Assembly: GCA_001412365.1 (NCBI GenBank)
Contig: LKUE01000422.1
Coordinates: forward strand, 1-5,034
Origin: Desulfuromonas sp. SDB
GTDB lineage: Bacteria > SDB-A
Direction of reading: 5' to 3'
DNA: 5,034 nucleotides
Positions within the stretch are counted from its first letter, which is position 1. Each line of letters starts with the position of its first letter. A program made the translations under genes and the position numbers. Below, piece by piece: positions 1 through 5,016 of this stretch. The notes under the pieces were generated by a model that saw only the letters and a list, made by a program, of their open reading frames with translations, was not told where the DNA came from and ran no database searches.

Positions 1-2
1 GG

Positions 3-548
3 GTGGGATTAAAAAATGCCTGGCTTACCATATTGTGCTATCACCTTTTAATTTTAATAACCTCCGCCGGCAGAGTGCCTACAGATATTAACCGGATTAA
101 GTGCGGATGGAACTGCGGAATATTCTGGTCTCTTCTGCCCTGGTTTGCAGGAACTGGTTTAATTTTGTATTACACCATGCCTATTATGTGCACAGTGGAG
201 ATTGGAGTTTGGTTGTCCCGGTATAACCTGGACAATCTAGCCTTTCTGCTGATGATACCCTACTTTGGAATAGTTCATCCCTTACTGGAACAGATTCATT
301 GGACCAGTTTAAGCCAAAGTAAAGTTAATCAGTGGTTAATTGATATTTCATTTTCAGGATATCATCTAATAGTGTTGTGGAGATTGCTGAAATTGCCTTG
401 GCTGATAATAACCGGGATTATTTTAGTTGCTGTTTCCCGGACATGGTTTCTCCTTGCTAAGAAAACCGGAGAAAACATTGTTATGAATATCATCTTGCAC
501 CTGGCTGCGGATACGGGAATAATCATTGCTGCCGGATTACGGGCATGA
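3..548 (+). CDS. CPBP-family (Rce1/ABI-like) intramembrane protease homologue with altered motif 1; 5' end not certain
   Basis: A very hydrophobic protein of up to 181 residues with about five membrane segments (roughly 5-21, 40-60, 77-93, 113-128, 132-150) and a last helix near 160-178. Three spaced motifs match the CPBP glutamic-type membrane proteases: H92-P93-L-L-E96-Q97-I-H-W-T101 in place of the usual P..EExxxR, F117-S-G-Y-H121 (FxxxH), and H166-L-A-A-D170 (HxxxN/D). Family members cleave prenylated proteins or bacterial peptides inside the membrane, often in bacteriocin immunity or peptide maturation; the substrate here is unknown. The first Glu and both His are kept, but the second Glu is Gln (CAG) and the Arg is Thr (ACC), so activity is doubtful. 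The GTG at position 3 is only a possible start: just two bases lie before it, so the gene may begin outside the window. Its stop overlaps the next gene by four bases. The fold assignment is inference from motifs. Confidence 0.65.
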   Translation: MGLKNAWLTILCYHLLILITSAGRVPTDINRIKCGWNCGIFWSLLPWFAGTGLILYYTMPIMCTVEIGVWLSRYNLDNLAFLLMIPYFGIVHPLLEQIHWTSLSQSKVNQWLIDISFSGYHLIVLWRLLKLPWLIITGIILVAVSRTWFLLAKKTGENIVMNIILHLAADTGIIIAAGLRA

Positions 549-841
549 ATAGAACAGAATTAAAGTCAACTGAAATAAGAAAAAAATCGCTTAATCGGAA
601 TTTAAGGTCCGCTTGGATATCCCTGATAGTCAGTGTACTGGTTATAATTTTTACTATCTGGTTTGCCCTTGAATTTATTGAATCCATACAGAATCCCGCC
701 AATGATCCCTGGCCCCAGTTTATTGTGGTGATAGTGATGTTTTTTATTCCCTTCATCTCAATTTTAGGGTTTATTGCCGTGGTAATGTTATTTGTTGGAA
801 TATACAGCATTATCAGGTATAAAAAGTTAAAACATATCTAA
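545..841 (+). CDS. small membrane protein of unknown function, translationally coupled to the CPBP gene
   Basis: A 98-residue protein I do not recognise. The first 22 residues are polar and basic (several Lys/Arg, probably cytoplasmic), followed by a helix at about 24-45, a short acidic and proline-containing loop (residues 46-57, with NPANDPWP), and a long hydrophobic stretch at 58-90 that is one long or two short helices. It ends in the basic tail RYKKLKHI. By the positive-inside rule, both ends on the cytoplasmic side fits two helices. The start ATG shares the ATGA overlap with the upstream TGA, which argues for coupled translation and makes this start likely; only a weak GGA lies about 8 bases upstream. 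The tight coupling suggests work with, or regulation of, the upstream CPBP-like protein, but this is inference. Confidence 0.7.
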   Translation: MNRTELKSTEIRKKSLNRNLRSAWISLIVSVLVIIFTIWFALEFIESIQNPANDPWPQFIVVIVMFFIPFISILGFIAVVMLFVGIYSIIRYKKLKHI

Positions 842-865
842 ATGTAAATAATTAATCAGTACAAA

Positions 866-871
866 GAGAGG
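866..871 (+). promoter_or_regulatory. Shine-Dalgarno for the Nudix gene
   Basis: GAGAGG lies four bases before the ATG at 876. It fixes that start and supports independent translation after the 34-base gap from the preceding small membrane protein gene. Confidence 0.75.
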
Positions 872-875
872 AAAA

Positions 876-1427
876 ATGAAGGAGTTTGGATGGGAATTAC
901 TATCATCGGAACTTAATTCCGATTTAAACATATTCAAAGTTAATATCAGTAAATACAGAAATCTCCGCAATGGAACCATCCTGGATGCAGTGATCCTGGA
1001 TACTCCGGACTGGGTTAATGTCATTGCGGTCACTGAAGATAATAGAATCATCCTGGTGGAGCAGTTCCGGTTTGGAGCAGCAATGAAATCACTGGAAGTT
1101 CCCGCGGGATTGATTGAACCGGGGGAAGCTCACCTCCAGGCGGCTAAAAGGGAATTATCCGAGGAAACCGGCTATACTTCAGAACAATGGGAATATCTGG
1201 GATTTGTAAAGCCTAATCCTGCCTTTTTAAACAATAGATGTCATTTCTGGCTGGCCCGTAACGTACAACTCACTGAACAACCCCGTCCTGATCCCGGGGA
1301 AAATTTAAAAGTAAAACTGATAACTTCCCGGGAACTCAAACAGGCAGTAATTGACGGCAAAATAAATCATTCAATTTCTATTGCCGCTCTTTCCCGGATA
1401 TTTGATCTGAGGGTAACCCAAATTTAA
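876..1427 (+). CDS. Nudix hydrolase, ADP-ribose pyrophosphatase type
   Basis: A 183-residue soluble protein with a perfect Nudix box (GX5EX7REUXEEXGU) at residues 78-100: G78, E84, R92-E93-L94, E96-E97, G99, Y100. The glutamates bind Mg2+ and activate water for cleavage of a nucleoside diphosphate linked to another moiety. The run VEQFRFG (61-67) before the box, the LEVPAG lead-in (73-78), and prolines at 113 and 115 (about 13-15 residues past the box, where ADP-ribose hydrolases have their marker proline) point to ADP-ribose or a related sugar nucleotide, giving AMP and ribose 5-phosphate. Length is normal for this group (about 170-210), and the N-terminal beta domain (about 1-45) is present. 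The start is set by a good Shine-Dalgarno. It lies 34 bases after the small membrane protein gene and is likely co-transcribed with it, though a housekeeping role in clearing ADP-ribose needs no link to the neighbours. The substrate is inferred. Confidence 0.93.
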   Translation: MKEFGWELLSSELNSDLNIFKVNISKYRNLRNGTILDAVILDTPDWVNVIAVTEDNRIILVEQFRFGAAMKSLEVPAGLIEPGEAHLQAAKRELSEETGYTSEQWEYLGFVKPNPAFLNNRCHFWLARNVQLTEQPRPDPGENLKVKLITSRELKQAVIDGKINHSISIAALSRIFDLRVTQI

Positions 1428-1436
1428 CCGGAGAAA

Positions 1437-1799
1437 TCACAGTTCATCTTTTGGATAGACATGATACTCCTCTACCGTACCTCCGTCATGAAAAGCAAGA
1501 TAATTGGCATTCCAGTCCAGAGCATCCTCCAGCTTCTGTTCGCTGATGTTCAGGATTTCTGCGCAAAGTTCGATTAATTTTTTCCGGGGCAACTTGCCCG
1601 AAAATTTTATGACAGCATGTTTTACGGTGGCTGCGCATAACCAGGTGCTGGGATCAGTGCGGTTATGCCAGTAGTTTAAATAGCGGTTTAATTCCCTGAA
1701 ATCTTTCTCGGTGAATTTATATTCCTTCTCCTGGTGGGTAACTTTAGCTTCCCGGTTGTAATAAGTGAAATAGGTCTTGTATTCTTTCTCTTTGGACAC
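1437..1799 (-). CDS. hypothetical charged soluble protein
   Basis: A 120-residue protein I do not recognise. There is no signal peptide or membrane segment. The N-terminal third is rich in Lys, Glu and Tyr (KEKEYKTYFTYYNREAKV), the middle has aromatic residues (RYLNYWHNRTDPSTWLCAATVKHAV, 39-63), and residues 71-95 look like a helical, acid/base-rich segment (KKLIELCAEILNISEQKLEDAL). The start is the GTG at 1799: an in-frame TAA sits immediately before it, and AGGAT lies six bases upstream, so no earlier start is possible. The stop is nine bases from the Nudix stop on the other strand, a convergent pair with no room for a separate terminator. It is transcribed away from the membrane protein gene at 1875. 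Codon-like composition across its length and a sensible Shine-Dalgarno support a real gene; function unknown. Confidence 0.7.
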   Translation of the reverse strand: MSKEKEYKTYFTYYNREAKVTHQEKEYKFTEKDFRELNRYLNYWHNRTDPSTWLCAATVKHAVIKFSGKLPRKKLIELCAEILNISEQKLEDALDWNANYLAFHDGGTVEEYHVYPKDEL

Positions 1800-1805
1800 T
1801 TAATA

Positions 1806-1810
1806 ATCCT
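1806..1810 (-). promoter_or_regulatory. Shine-Dalgarno deciding a GTG start
   Basis: On the minus strand AGGAT lies six bases before the GTG at 1799. It supports GTG as the true start of the 120-residue gene, which has no in-frame ATG. Confidence 0.5.
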
Positions 1811-1829
1811 GAACCAGTATATTATTGTT

Positions 1830-1851
1830 AAAATAATAAATTTATTATTTT
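1830..1851. repeat. perfect 22-bp AT-only palindrome in a divergent intergenic spacer
   Basis: The arms AAAATAATAAA and TTTATTATTTT are exact reverse complements with no spacer. The palindrome sits in the 75-base gap between the minus-strand gene starting at 1799 and the plus-strand gene starting at 1875, where a regulator could act on both. Being A/T only, part of the symmetry could be chance in such AT-rich DNA, and it would make a poor RNA hairpin because there is no loop. It could be an operator, or simply an easily melted, bendable promoter segment. Confidence 0.6.
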
Positions 1852-1874
1852 GTAATTTCCAGTTAAATATAATT

Positions 1875-2381
1875 ATGGAATTTTTTAAAATTATTGTTTT
1901 CATGGTTGTAATTGCCGTTGGTTTTGGAATAATCCATGATCTGGTTACTGCTCATGTCTGTGTGGAGTACTTCAGCATTGCCCATCCTCCGGTAATTTCC
2001 GGAGGTCCCCCCATCTTTTATGCTTTAGTCTGGGGGGTAATTGCCACCTGGTGGGTGGGATTGATTTTAGGCATTGTACTGGGCTTATCTTCCAGATTGG
2101 TCAGGATAAGGCAGCTTTCACTCAATTGGTTGTTAAAACCGGTGCTGGCTATGTTCAGTGCATTATTGATAGTTGCGATGTCGTCAGGAATAGCCGGATA
2201 TCTGATGGCAAAATACAATATTTTCAATATCAGCATCTCTACTCCGCCTGGAATTTATGAAAATATCTATCCCCGTTATGTTTTTGCTTTATTTGCCCAT
2301 TCTACCAGCTATAGTTTAGGCTTTGCCGGAGGATTGGTTCTTTCCGGATATATTTTACTTAAGCGGATTTTTATTAAATAA
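1875..2381 (+). CDS. four-helix membrane protein, conserved uncharacterised type
   Basis: A 168-residue integral membrane protein with helices at about 4-20, 47-71, 87-111 and 135-162. Polar motifs that look conserved are H21-D22, then V28-C-V-E31-Y-F33 and H37-P-P39 in the loop after helix 1, the Trp-rich WGVIATWWVG (53-62) in helix 2, and H142-S-T-S-Y-S-L-G in helix 4. I recall this arrangement (VCVEYF..HPP, then WGVIATWWVG, then HxxSYxxG) from unnamed bacterial membrane proteins, but know no function. The ATG at 1875 is chosen because the protein then begins at helix 1; an in-frame GTG at 1734 would overlap the opposite-strand gene and add 47 poor residues. There is no Shine-Dalgarno: ATATAATT runs right up to the ATG. 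The ATG at 1902 is an alternative but would cut helix 1. The gene lies 100 bases before the lipoprotein gene. Confidence 0.85.
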   Translation: MEFFKIIVFMVVIAVGFGIIHDLVTAHVCVEYFSIAHPPVISGGPPIFYALVWGVIATWWVGLILGIVLGLSSRLVRIRQLSLNWLLKPVLAMFSALLIVAMSSGIAGYLMAKYNIFNISISTPPGIYENIYPRYVFALFAHSTSYSLGFAGGLVLSGYILLKRIFIK

Positions 2382-2382
2382 T

Positions 2383-2434
2383 TAATTACCGGTAAATTAA
2401 AAATAATTACCAATGAACTGAACTTTAGTAATTA
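2383..2434. repeat. repeated TAATTAC words in the membrane protein-lipoprotein spacer
   Basis: TAATTACC occurs at 2383-2390 and 2404-2411 in the same direction, and GTAATTA, its inverted form, at 2428-2434. The first copy is part of the 10-bp palindrome TTACCGGTAA (2386-2395). They lie just upstream of a candidate promoter and could be regulator half-sites. Alternatively the first palindrome is a weak stem (TTAATTA, loop CCGG) behind the membrane protein stop. There is no T-tract good enough to call a terminator. Confidence 0.3.
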
Positions 2435-2443
2435 AAATTAACG

Positions 2444-2472
2444 TTTACAATTTCCAAAGATTGAATTAATAT
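2444..2472 (+). promoter_or_regulatory. candidate sigma-70 promoter for the lipoprotein gene
   Basis: TTTACA (2444-2449, 5 of 6 matches to TTGACA) is followed after 17 bases by TAATAT (2467-2472, 4 of 6 to TATAAT). A perfect TATAAT also occurs at 2473-2478, but 23 bases from the same -35, which is too far. Transcription would begin at about 2479-2485, almost on the start codon at 2482 or the second ATG at 2491. Chance matches are common in such AT-rich DNA. Confidence 0.35.
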
Positions 2473-2481
2473 TATAATATT

Positions 2482-3003
2482 ATGTATAGTATGATTAGAC
2501 ACAATAAATATTGTTTAGCTGAAATTGTTTTAATTTTTCTCTGCATGACTTTATTATCCTGCGGGCAGAGATCAACTGAAGGATTAGCTGAAATTGATCC
2601 GGAGTTGGTTATCCACCAGGGCAGATTAACTGAACTGCCGGCATCTGCAAATGAGATTAGAGCAGCCCAATGGGCAGGGGTGTTTTCCGGGGAATCCTAT
2701 CTGGCTTTTTCTGCTGATTCAGAAGATATTGAAATGTGGTTGAATAAATCCACCTCGGTTAAATCCCAAAATCCGGTTATTCTAGATTCCACCTGCCGGT
2801 ACCTGCCTGATGATTACGGAAAGATCAATTCATCTGATCTAACCTATCATGTTGATGAATACGTACCCGGTTTTTACCGTCCGTTGATACTGGAACAGGG
2901 GCGTTTATATGAAATACCCCCGGATTCCCAGGGTCATTACCAAGGGAAGGTGATCATTGATGACTGCAATCACCGAGTTTATGTAAATGTACTGTGGAGT
3001 TAG
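2482..3003 (+). CDS. small lipoprotein of unknown function
   Basis: A 173-residue protein with a type II signal: basic start (R6, H7, K9), hydrophobic core at about 15-25, and the lipobox L24-L25-S26-C27, so C27 should be lipidated and the mature protein membrane-anchored outside the cytoplasm. The mature domain of about 146 residues has no name I know. It holds AQWAGVFSGESYLAFSADSEDIEMWLNKS (62-90), resembling a globular alpha/beta fold, and ends in KVIIDDCNHRVYVNVLWS, which looks like paired beta strands. Two further cysteines (105, 162) could form a disulphide. Starts at 2482 and 2491 (residue 4) are both possible; the lipobox is kept in either, and neither has a Shine-Dalgarno. It has its own candidate promoter and lies 64 bases before the methyltransferase gene. 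A partnership with the upstream membrane protein is possible but unproven. Confidence 0.85.
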   Translation: MYSMIRHNKYCLAEIVLIFLCMTLLSCGQRSTEGLAEIDPELVIHQGRLTELPASANEIRAAQWAGVFSGESYLAFSADSEDIEMWLNKSTSVKSQNPVILDSTCRYLPDDYGKINSSDLTYHVDEYVPGFYRPLILEQGRLYEIPPDSQGHYQGKVIIDDCNHRVYVNVLWS

Positions 3004-3056
3004 TTCAACTCATGAAATGATTAGATTATTCTTAACTATTTAACTTAGATAAAAAA

Positions 3057-3062
3057 GAGAGA
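3057..3062 (+). promoter_or_regulatory. Shine-Dalgarno for the methyltransferase gene
   Basis: GAGAGA ends five bases before the ATG at 3068, fixing that start. The 64-base gap before it shows no clear promoter or terminator, so read-through from the lipoprotein gene is possible. Confidence 0.65.
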
Positions 3063-3067
3063 TTAAA

Positions 3068-3787
3068 ATGAAAAAAGCAGATTCTTTCGGACAGGCATTG
3101 GTGGACTGTTACCAAAACGGCAAATCAATTATGATGGTGGAAAGAAGTGACGGTTACCTGGATTTAGACCAGCCGGCTGATTATTTTAAACAATACAAAG
3201 ATTGGCCGGATATGGAAAAGAAGGCGATAAAATATGCTAAATCACCGGTATTAGATGTAGGGTGCGGAGCGGGGCGTCATTCTCTCTATCTTCAGAATAA
3301 AGGGATGGAGGTTTTGGGAATTGATCAGTCCAGTTTGTGCGTGGAGTTAGCTAAGAGGAGAGGATTGAAAAATTGCCGGTGGTTGGATTTGAAAAACATA
3401 ACCTCCGATTTAGGCATGTTCAGAACAATATTAATGCTGGGTAATAATCTGGGTTTATTGGAAAATATGTCCAGAGCCAGGGTGGTGCTGAGAAAATTCA
3501 GCAGAATTACCACTCCCGATGGATTGATTATCGGAGAGTGTGTTAATCCCTATAAAACTGAAGACTCCTACCACCTGGAATATCAAAAGCAGAACCGGAA
3601 AAGGGGAAAATTATCCGGGGAGCTAAGACTTAGAATTAGATATAAAAATTTATTCGGTCCCTGGTTTAACTATCTATTTGCATCTCCGGAGGAGCTGGAG
3701 AAAATTCTTGGAAATACAGGATGGAAGATAAACCAGATTATTGAATCTCCGGAGACAATGTATATCGCGGTAATAGGGAAAGATTAA
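3068..3787 (+). CDS. class I SAM-dependent methyltransferase
   Basis: A 239-residue soluble protein with a Rossmann-type methyltransferase core. SAM-binding motif I is V61-L-D-V-G-C-G-A-G69 followed by RHSLYL. The ribose-binding acidic residue is D86, at the end of strand 2 (EVLGID). A further strand with a glycine-rich turn is ILMLGNNLGL (121-130), and a post-core strand is GLIIGECVNPY (152-162). The N-terminal GQALVDCYQNG..ERSDGYLDLDQPADYF (8-40) and the C-terminal RIRYKNLFGPWFNYLFASPEELEKIL..TGW (189-219) fit a known group of unnamed methyltransferases of this length. The acceptor is not predictable: small molecule, protein and nucleic acid are all possible. One oddity is R119, at a position where this fold more often has Asp before strand 4. 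The gene is read with the lipoprotein and converges on the DUF362 gene. The fold is certain; the function is unknown. Confidence 0.92.
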   Translation: MKKADSFGQALVDCYQNGKSIMMVERSDGYLDLDQPADYFKQYKDWPDMEKKAIKYAKSPVLDVGCGAGRHSLYLQNKGMEVLGIDQSSLCVELAKRRGLKNCRWLDLKNITSDLGMFRTILMLGNNLGLLENMSRARVVLRKFSRITTPDGLIIGECVNPYKTEDSYHLEYQKQNRKRGKLSGELRLRIRYKNLFGPWFNYLFASPEELEKILGNTGWKINQIIESPETMYIAVIGKD

Positions 3788-3796
3788 ATTATCATA

Positions 3797-3828
3797 AAAT
3801 TATTGATTTAATCAACATTTCATAATTT
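3797..3828. terminator. weak AT-rich inverted repeats between convergent genes; possible bidirectional terminator
   Basis: The 40-base gap between the methyltransferase and DUF362 stops has outer arms AAATTAT (3797-3803) and ATAATTT (3822-3828), and inside them the near-palindrome TTGATT-T-AATCAA (3803-3815). No GC-rich stem is present, so a classic intrinsic terminator is not supported. Its position between convergent genes is the main argument for a transcription-end role. Confidence 0.25.
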
Positions 3829-4862
3829 CAAGCCAGCTTTACCAATTCATAATTTGTTGAGCCCAGTCCGATTTCCTCTCCATAATGCAAAAGATATCTT
3901 CCTCTCCGGAAAACTTTCTTTCCTTGCCGCTTATCCAGCATATCCAAACAAGCTTGATCAATGGCAACTGGGTCAACAGAAGCAAATAATCCAAGATTGC
4001 TCACAACCGGTTTTTGAGTTTTTCCTTCACAATCGCATAATTTGGTTATATTTATTGCGTAATTCAGATAAACTGTTTTTTTATTTAGCTGAGCGGCATA
4101 AGCGTATTCAGCAAGTTTTTCCAGAAAGCCTTTAGATAGTGAATTTAACCAGTTAATTTTCATTGCCCCGGTGGGGCAAACTGCAATACAGGAAGCACAT
4201 CCTATACATTTTTTGGAATTTACCCGGGGAATGAAACCAATAATAATGGCATCAGCAGGGCAATGATCAGCGCACAGTCCGCACTTTTTGCATTGAAAAA
4301 AATTCAGCCAGGGAATTGCTTTGGAATGCTGAGCCAGCTTTCCTTCCCTGGATGCGAATCCCATCCCCAGATTTTTTAATGCTCCCCCGAAACCCGCCAG
4401 CATATGACCTTTAAAATGGCTGAGAACAATAATGTGATCGAAATTCTGAAATTCTCTGCCCAGTTTACAGGACTTGAAATGCTTTTTATCTATGTCCACT
4501 TCTATTGAATCCTTACCTGAATCTCCATCAGCTATAATTATGGGAATTTGATTGAAACCGTGCTCCCCGGCAAGTTTTAGATGTTTCTGTTTGGTGGTTC
4601 TTTCACCTCGGTAGAGGACATTGGTTTCAATATAGTATAGTTGTTTTACTTTTTTCTGCAGGTAGTTGATAATTTCTTGATAGTAAACGGGTTTATTGTA
4701 GGTGGTGTTGCCCTTTTCTCCAAAATGAACTTTCAACGGTACTTTATCCGGAAAAATTATGTGCTGTTTCTGCTCTACTGTTTGCAACAAGGTCTTAGCC
4801 TTTTCGGATACAGATTGGTCAGTGCAGTCATCTTCAACTGGTATAAAATATACTTGAGCCAT
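3828..4862 (-). CDS. DUF362 protein with a two-cluster [4Fe-4S] ferredoxin domain
   Basis: A 344-residue cytoplasmic iron-sulphur protein. The DUF362 part has the signature SHFKGHMLAGFGGALKNLGMG (148-168) and a C-terminal part SNLGLFASVDPVAIDQACLDML (288-309). Inserted between them is a bacterial ferredoxin pair: CKKCGLCADHCP (C191, C194, C197, C201) and CIGCASCIAVCP (C219, C222, C225, C229), enough for two [4Fe-4S] clusters. A further C276-D-C278 pair (ITKLCDCEGK) lies beyond. DUF362 proteins of this form are common in anaerobes and are probably redox proteins, but the reaction is not known. The length, about 340-380, is normal. A strong Shine-Dalgarno six bases before the ATG fixes the start. 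It converges on the methyltransferase, so a shared pathway is not implied. Both clusters are complete and no damage is seen. Confidence 0.95.
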   Translation of the reverse strand: MAQVYFIPVEDDCTDQSVSEKAKTLLQTVEQKQHIIFPDKVPLKVHFGEKGNTTYNKPVYYQEIINYLQKKVKQLYYIETNVLYRGERTTKQKHLKLAGEHGFNQIPIIIADGDSGKDSIEVDIDKKHFKSCKLGREFQNFDHIIVLSHFKGHMLAGFGGALKNLGMGFASREGKLAQHSKAIPWLNFFQCKKCGLCADHCPADAIIIGFIPRVNSKKCIGCASCIAVCPTGAMKINWLNSLSKGFLEKLAEYAYAAQLNKKTVYLNYAINITKLCDCEGKTQKPVVSNLGLFASVDPVAIDQACLDMLDKRQGKKVFRRGRYLLHYGEEIGLGSTNYELVKLA

Positions 4863-4868
4863 CTCAAT

Positions 4869-4876
4869 TCTCCTTA
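4869..4876 (-). promoter_or_regulatory. strong Shine-Dalgarno for the DUF362 gene
   Basis: On the minus strand TAAGGAGA lies six bases before the ATG at 4862. It is the best ribosome-binding site in the window and indicates a canonical 16S anti-Shine-Dalgarno. Confidence 0.85.
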
Positions 4877-4911
4877 GTATGGTTTTTCAGGCATGTCCAA
4901 ACATTAAATTC

Positions 4912-4940
4912 ATATTATGGGTATTTTAAAATTTAATCAA
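4912..4940 (-). promoter_or_regulatory. candidate sigma-70 promoter for the DUF362 gene
   Basis: On the minus strand TTGATT (4940-4935, 4 of 6) is followed after 17 bases by TAATAT (4917-4912, 4 of 6), giving an expected start near 4905 and a leader of about 43 bases that contains the Shine-Dalgarno. The hexamer TAATAT and 17-base spacing are the same as in the lipoprotein promoter candidate. A TATAAT also occurs at 4963-4958 on this strand but lacks a good -35. Confidence 0.35.
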
Positions 4941-4951
4941 TAATTGCCTGA

Positions 4952-4965
4952 AATATAATTATATT
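4952..4965. repeat. 14-bp AT-only palindrome upstream of the DUF362 promoter
   Basis: AATATAATTATATT is a perfect palindrome, about 12 bases upstream of the candidate -35. It contains TATAAT on both strands. It could be an operator or just a low-complexity coincidence. Confidence 0.35.
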
Positions 4966-4995
4966 GCTGTGATCATATAGGAAGTTAGGATATTA

Positions 4996-5016
4996 TTTTT
5001 AAGAATTTTTTAAGAA
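4996..5016. repeat. tandem 10-bp direct repeat with 11-bp period
   Basis: TTTTTAAGAA occurs at 4996-5005 and 5007-5016, one base apart. An 11-bp period puts both copies on about the same face of the helix. The pair lies about 60-80 bases upstream of the candidate DUF362 promoter and could be a regulator site or an UP-element-like A/T tract. Beyond it only an ATG-AAA-ACA-TAA occurs, so no gene starts here. Confidence 0.4.

Noticed and set aside
523-1051. Minus-strand open frames opposite the small membrane protein and the Nudix gene.
   Set aside because: They are antisense shadows of genes supported by coupling and by a perfect Nudix box.
1437-1448. The minus-strand 120-residue protein ends in KDEL, the eukaryotic ER-retention signal.
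   Set aside because: The window is bacterial in every other respect (Shine-Dalgarno sites, lipobox, gene density) and the protein has no signal peptide, so the tail is coincidence.
876-1799. A toxin-antitoxin or NAD-depletion defence module built from the Nudix hydrolase and the orphan gene.
   Set aside because: They are on opposite strands and converge, and the Nudix protein looks like a housekeeping ADP-ribose hydrolase; nothing else in the window supports defence.
1734-1874. N-terminal extension of the four-helix membrane protein from a GTG at 1734.
   Set aside because: It overlaps the opposite-strand gene and runs through the AT-only palindrome; the ATG at 1875 gives a protein starting cleanly at the first membrane helix.
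1688-1903. Minus-strand open frame of 71 codons across the divergent spacer.
   Set aside because: It reads through the palindrome and overlaps two better genes; the low-complexity Ile/Asn/Lys translation is typical of AT-rich shadow frames.
3854-4135. Plus-strand open frame of 93 codons inside the DUF362 gene, and a similar one at 4641-4877.
   Set aside because: Both lie opposite a gene with clear domain motifs and have no recognisable domain or good ribosome-binding site.
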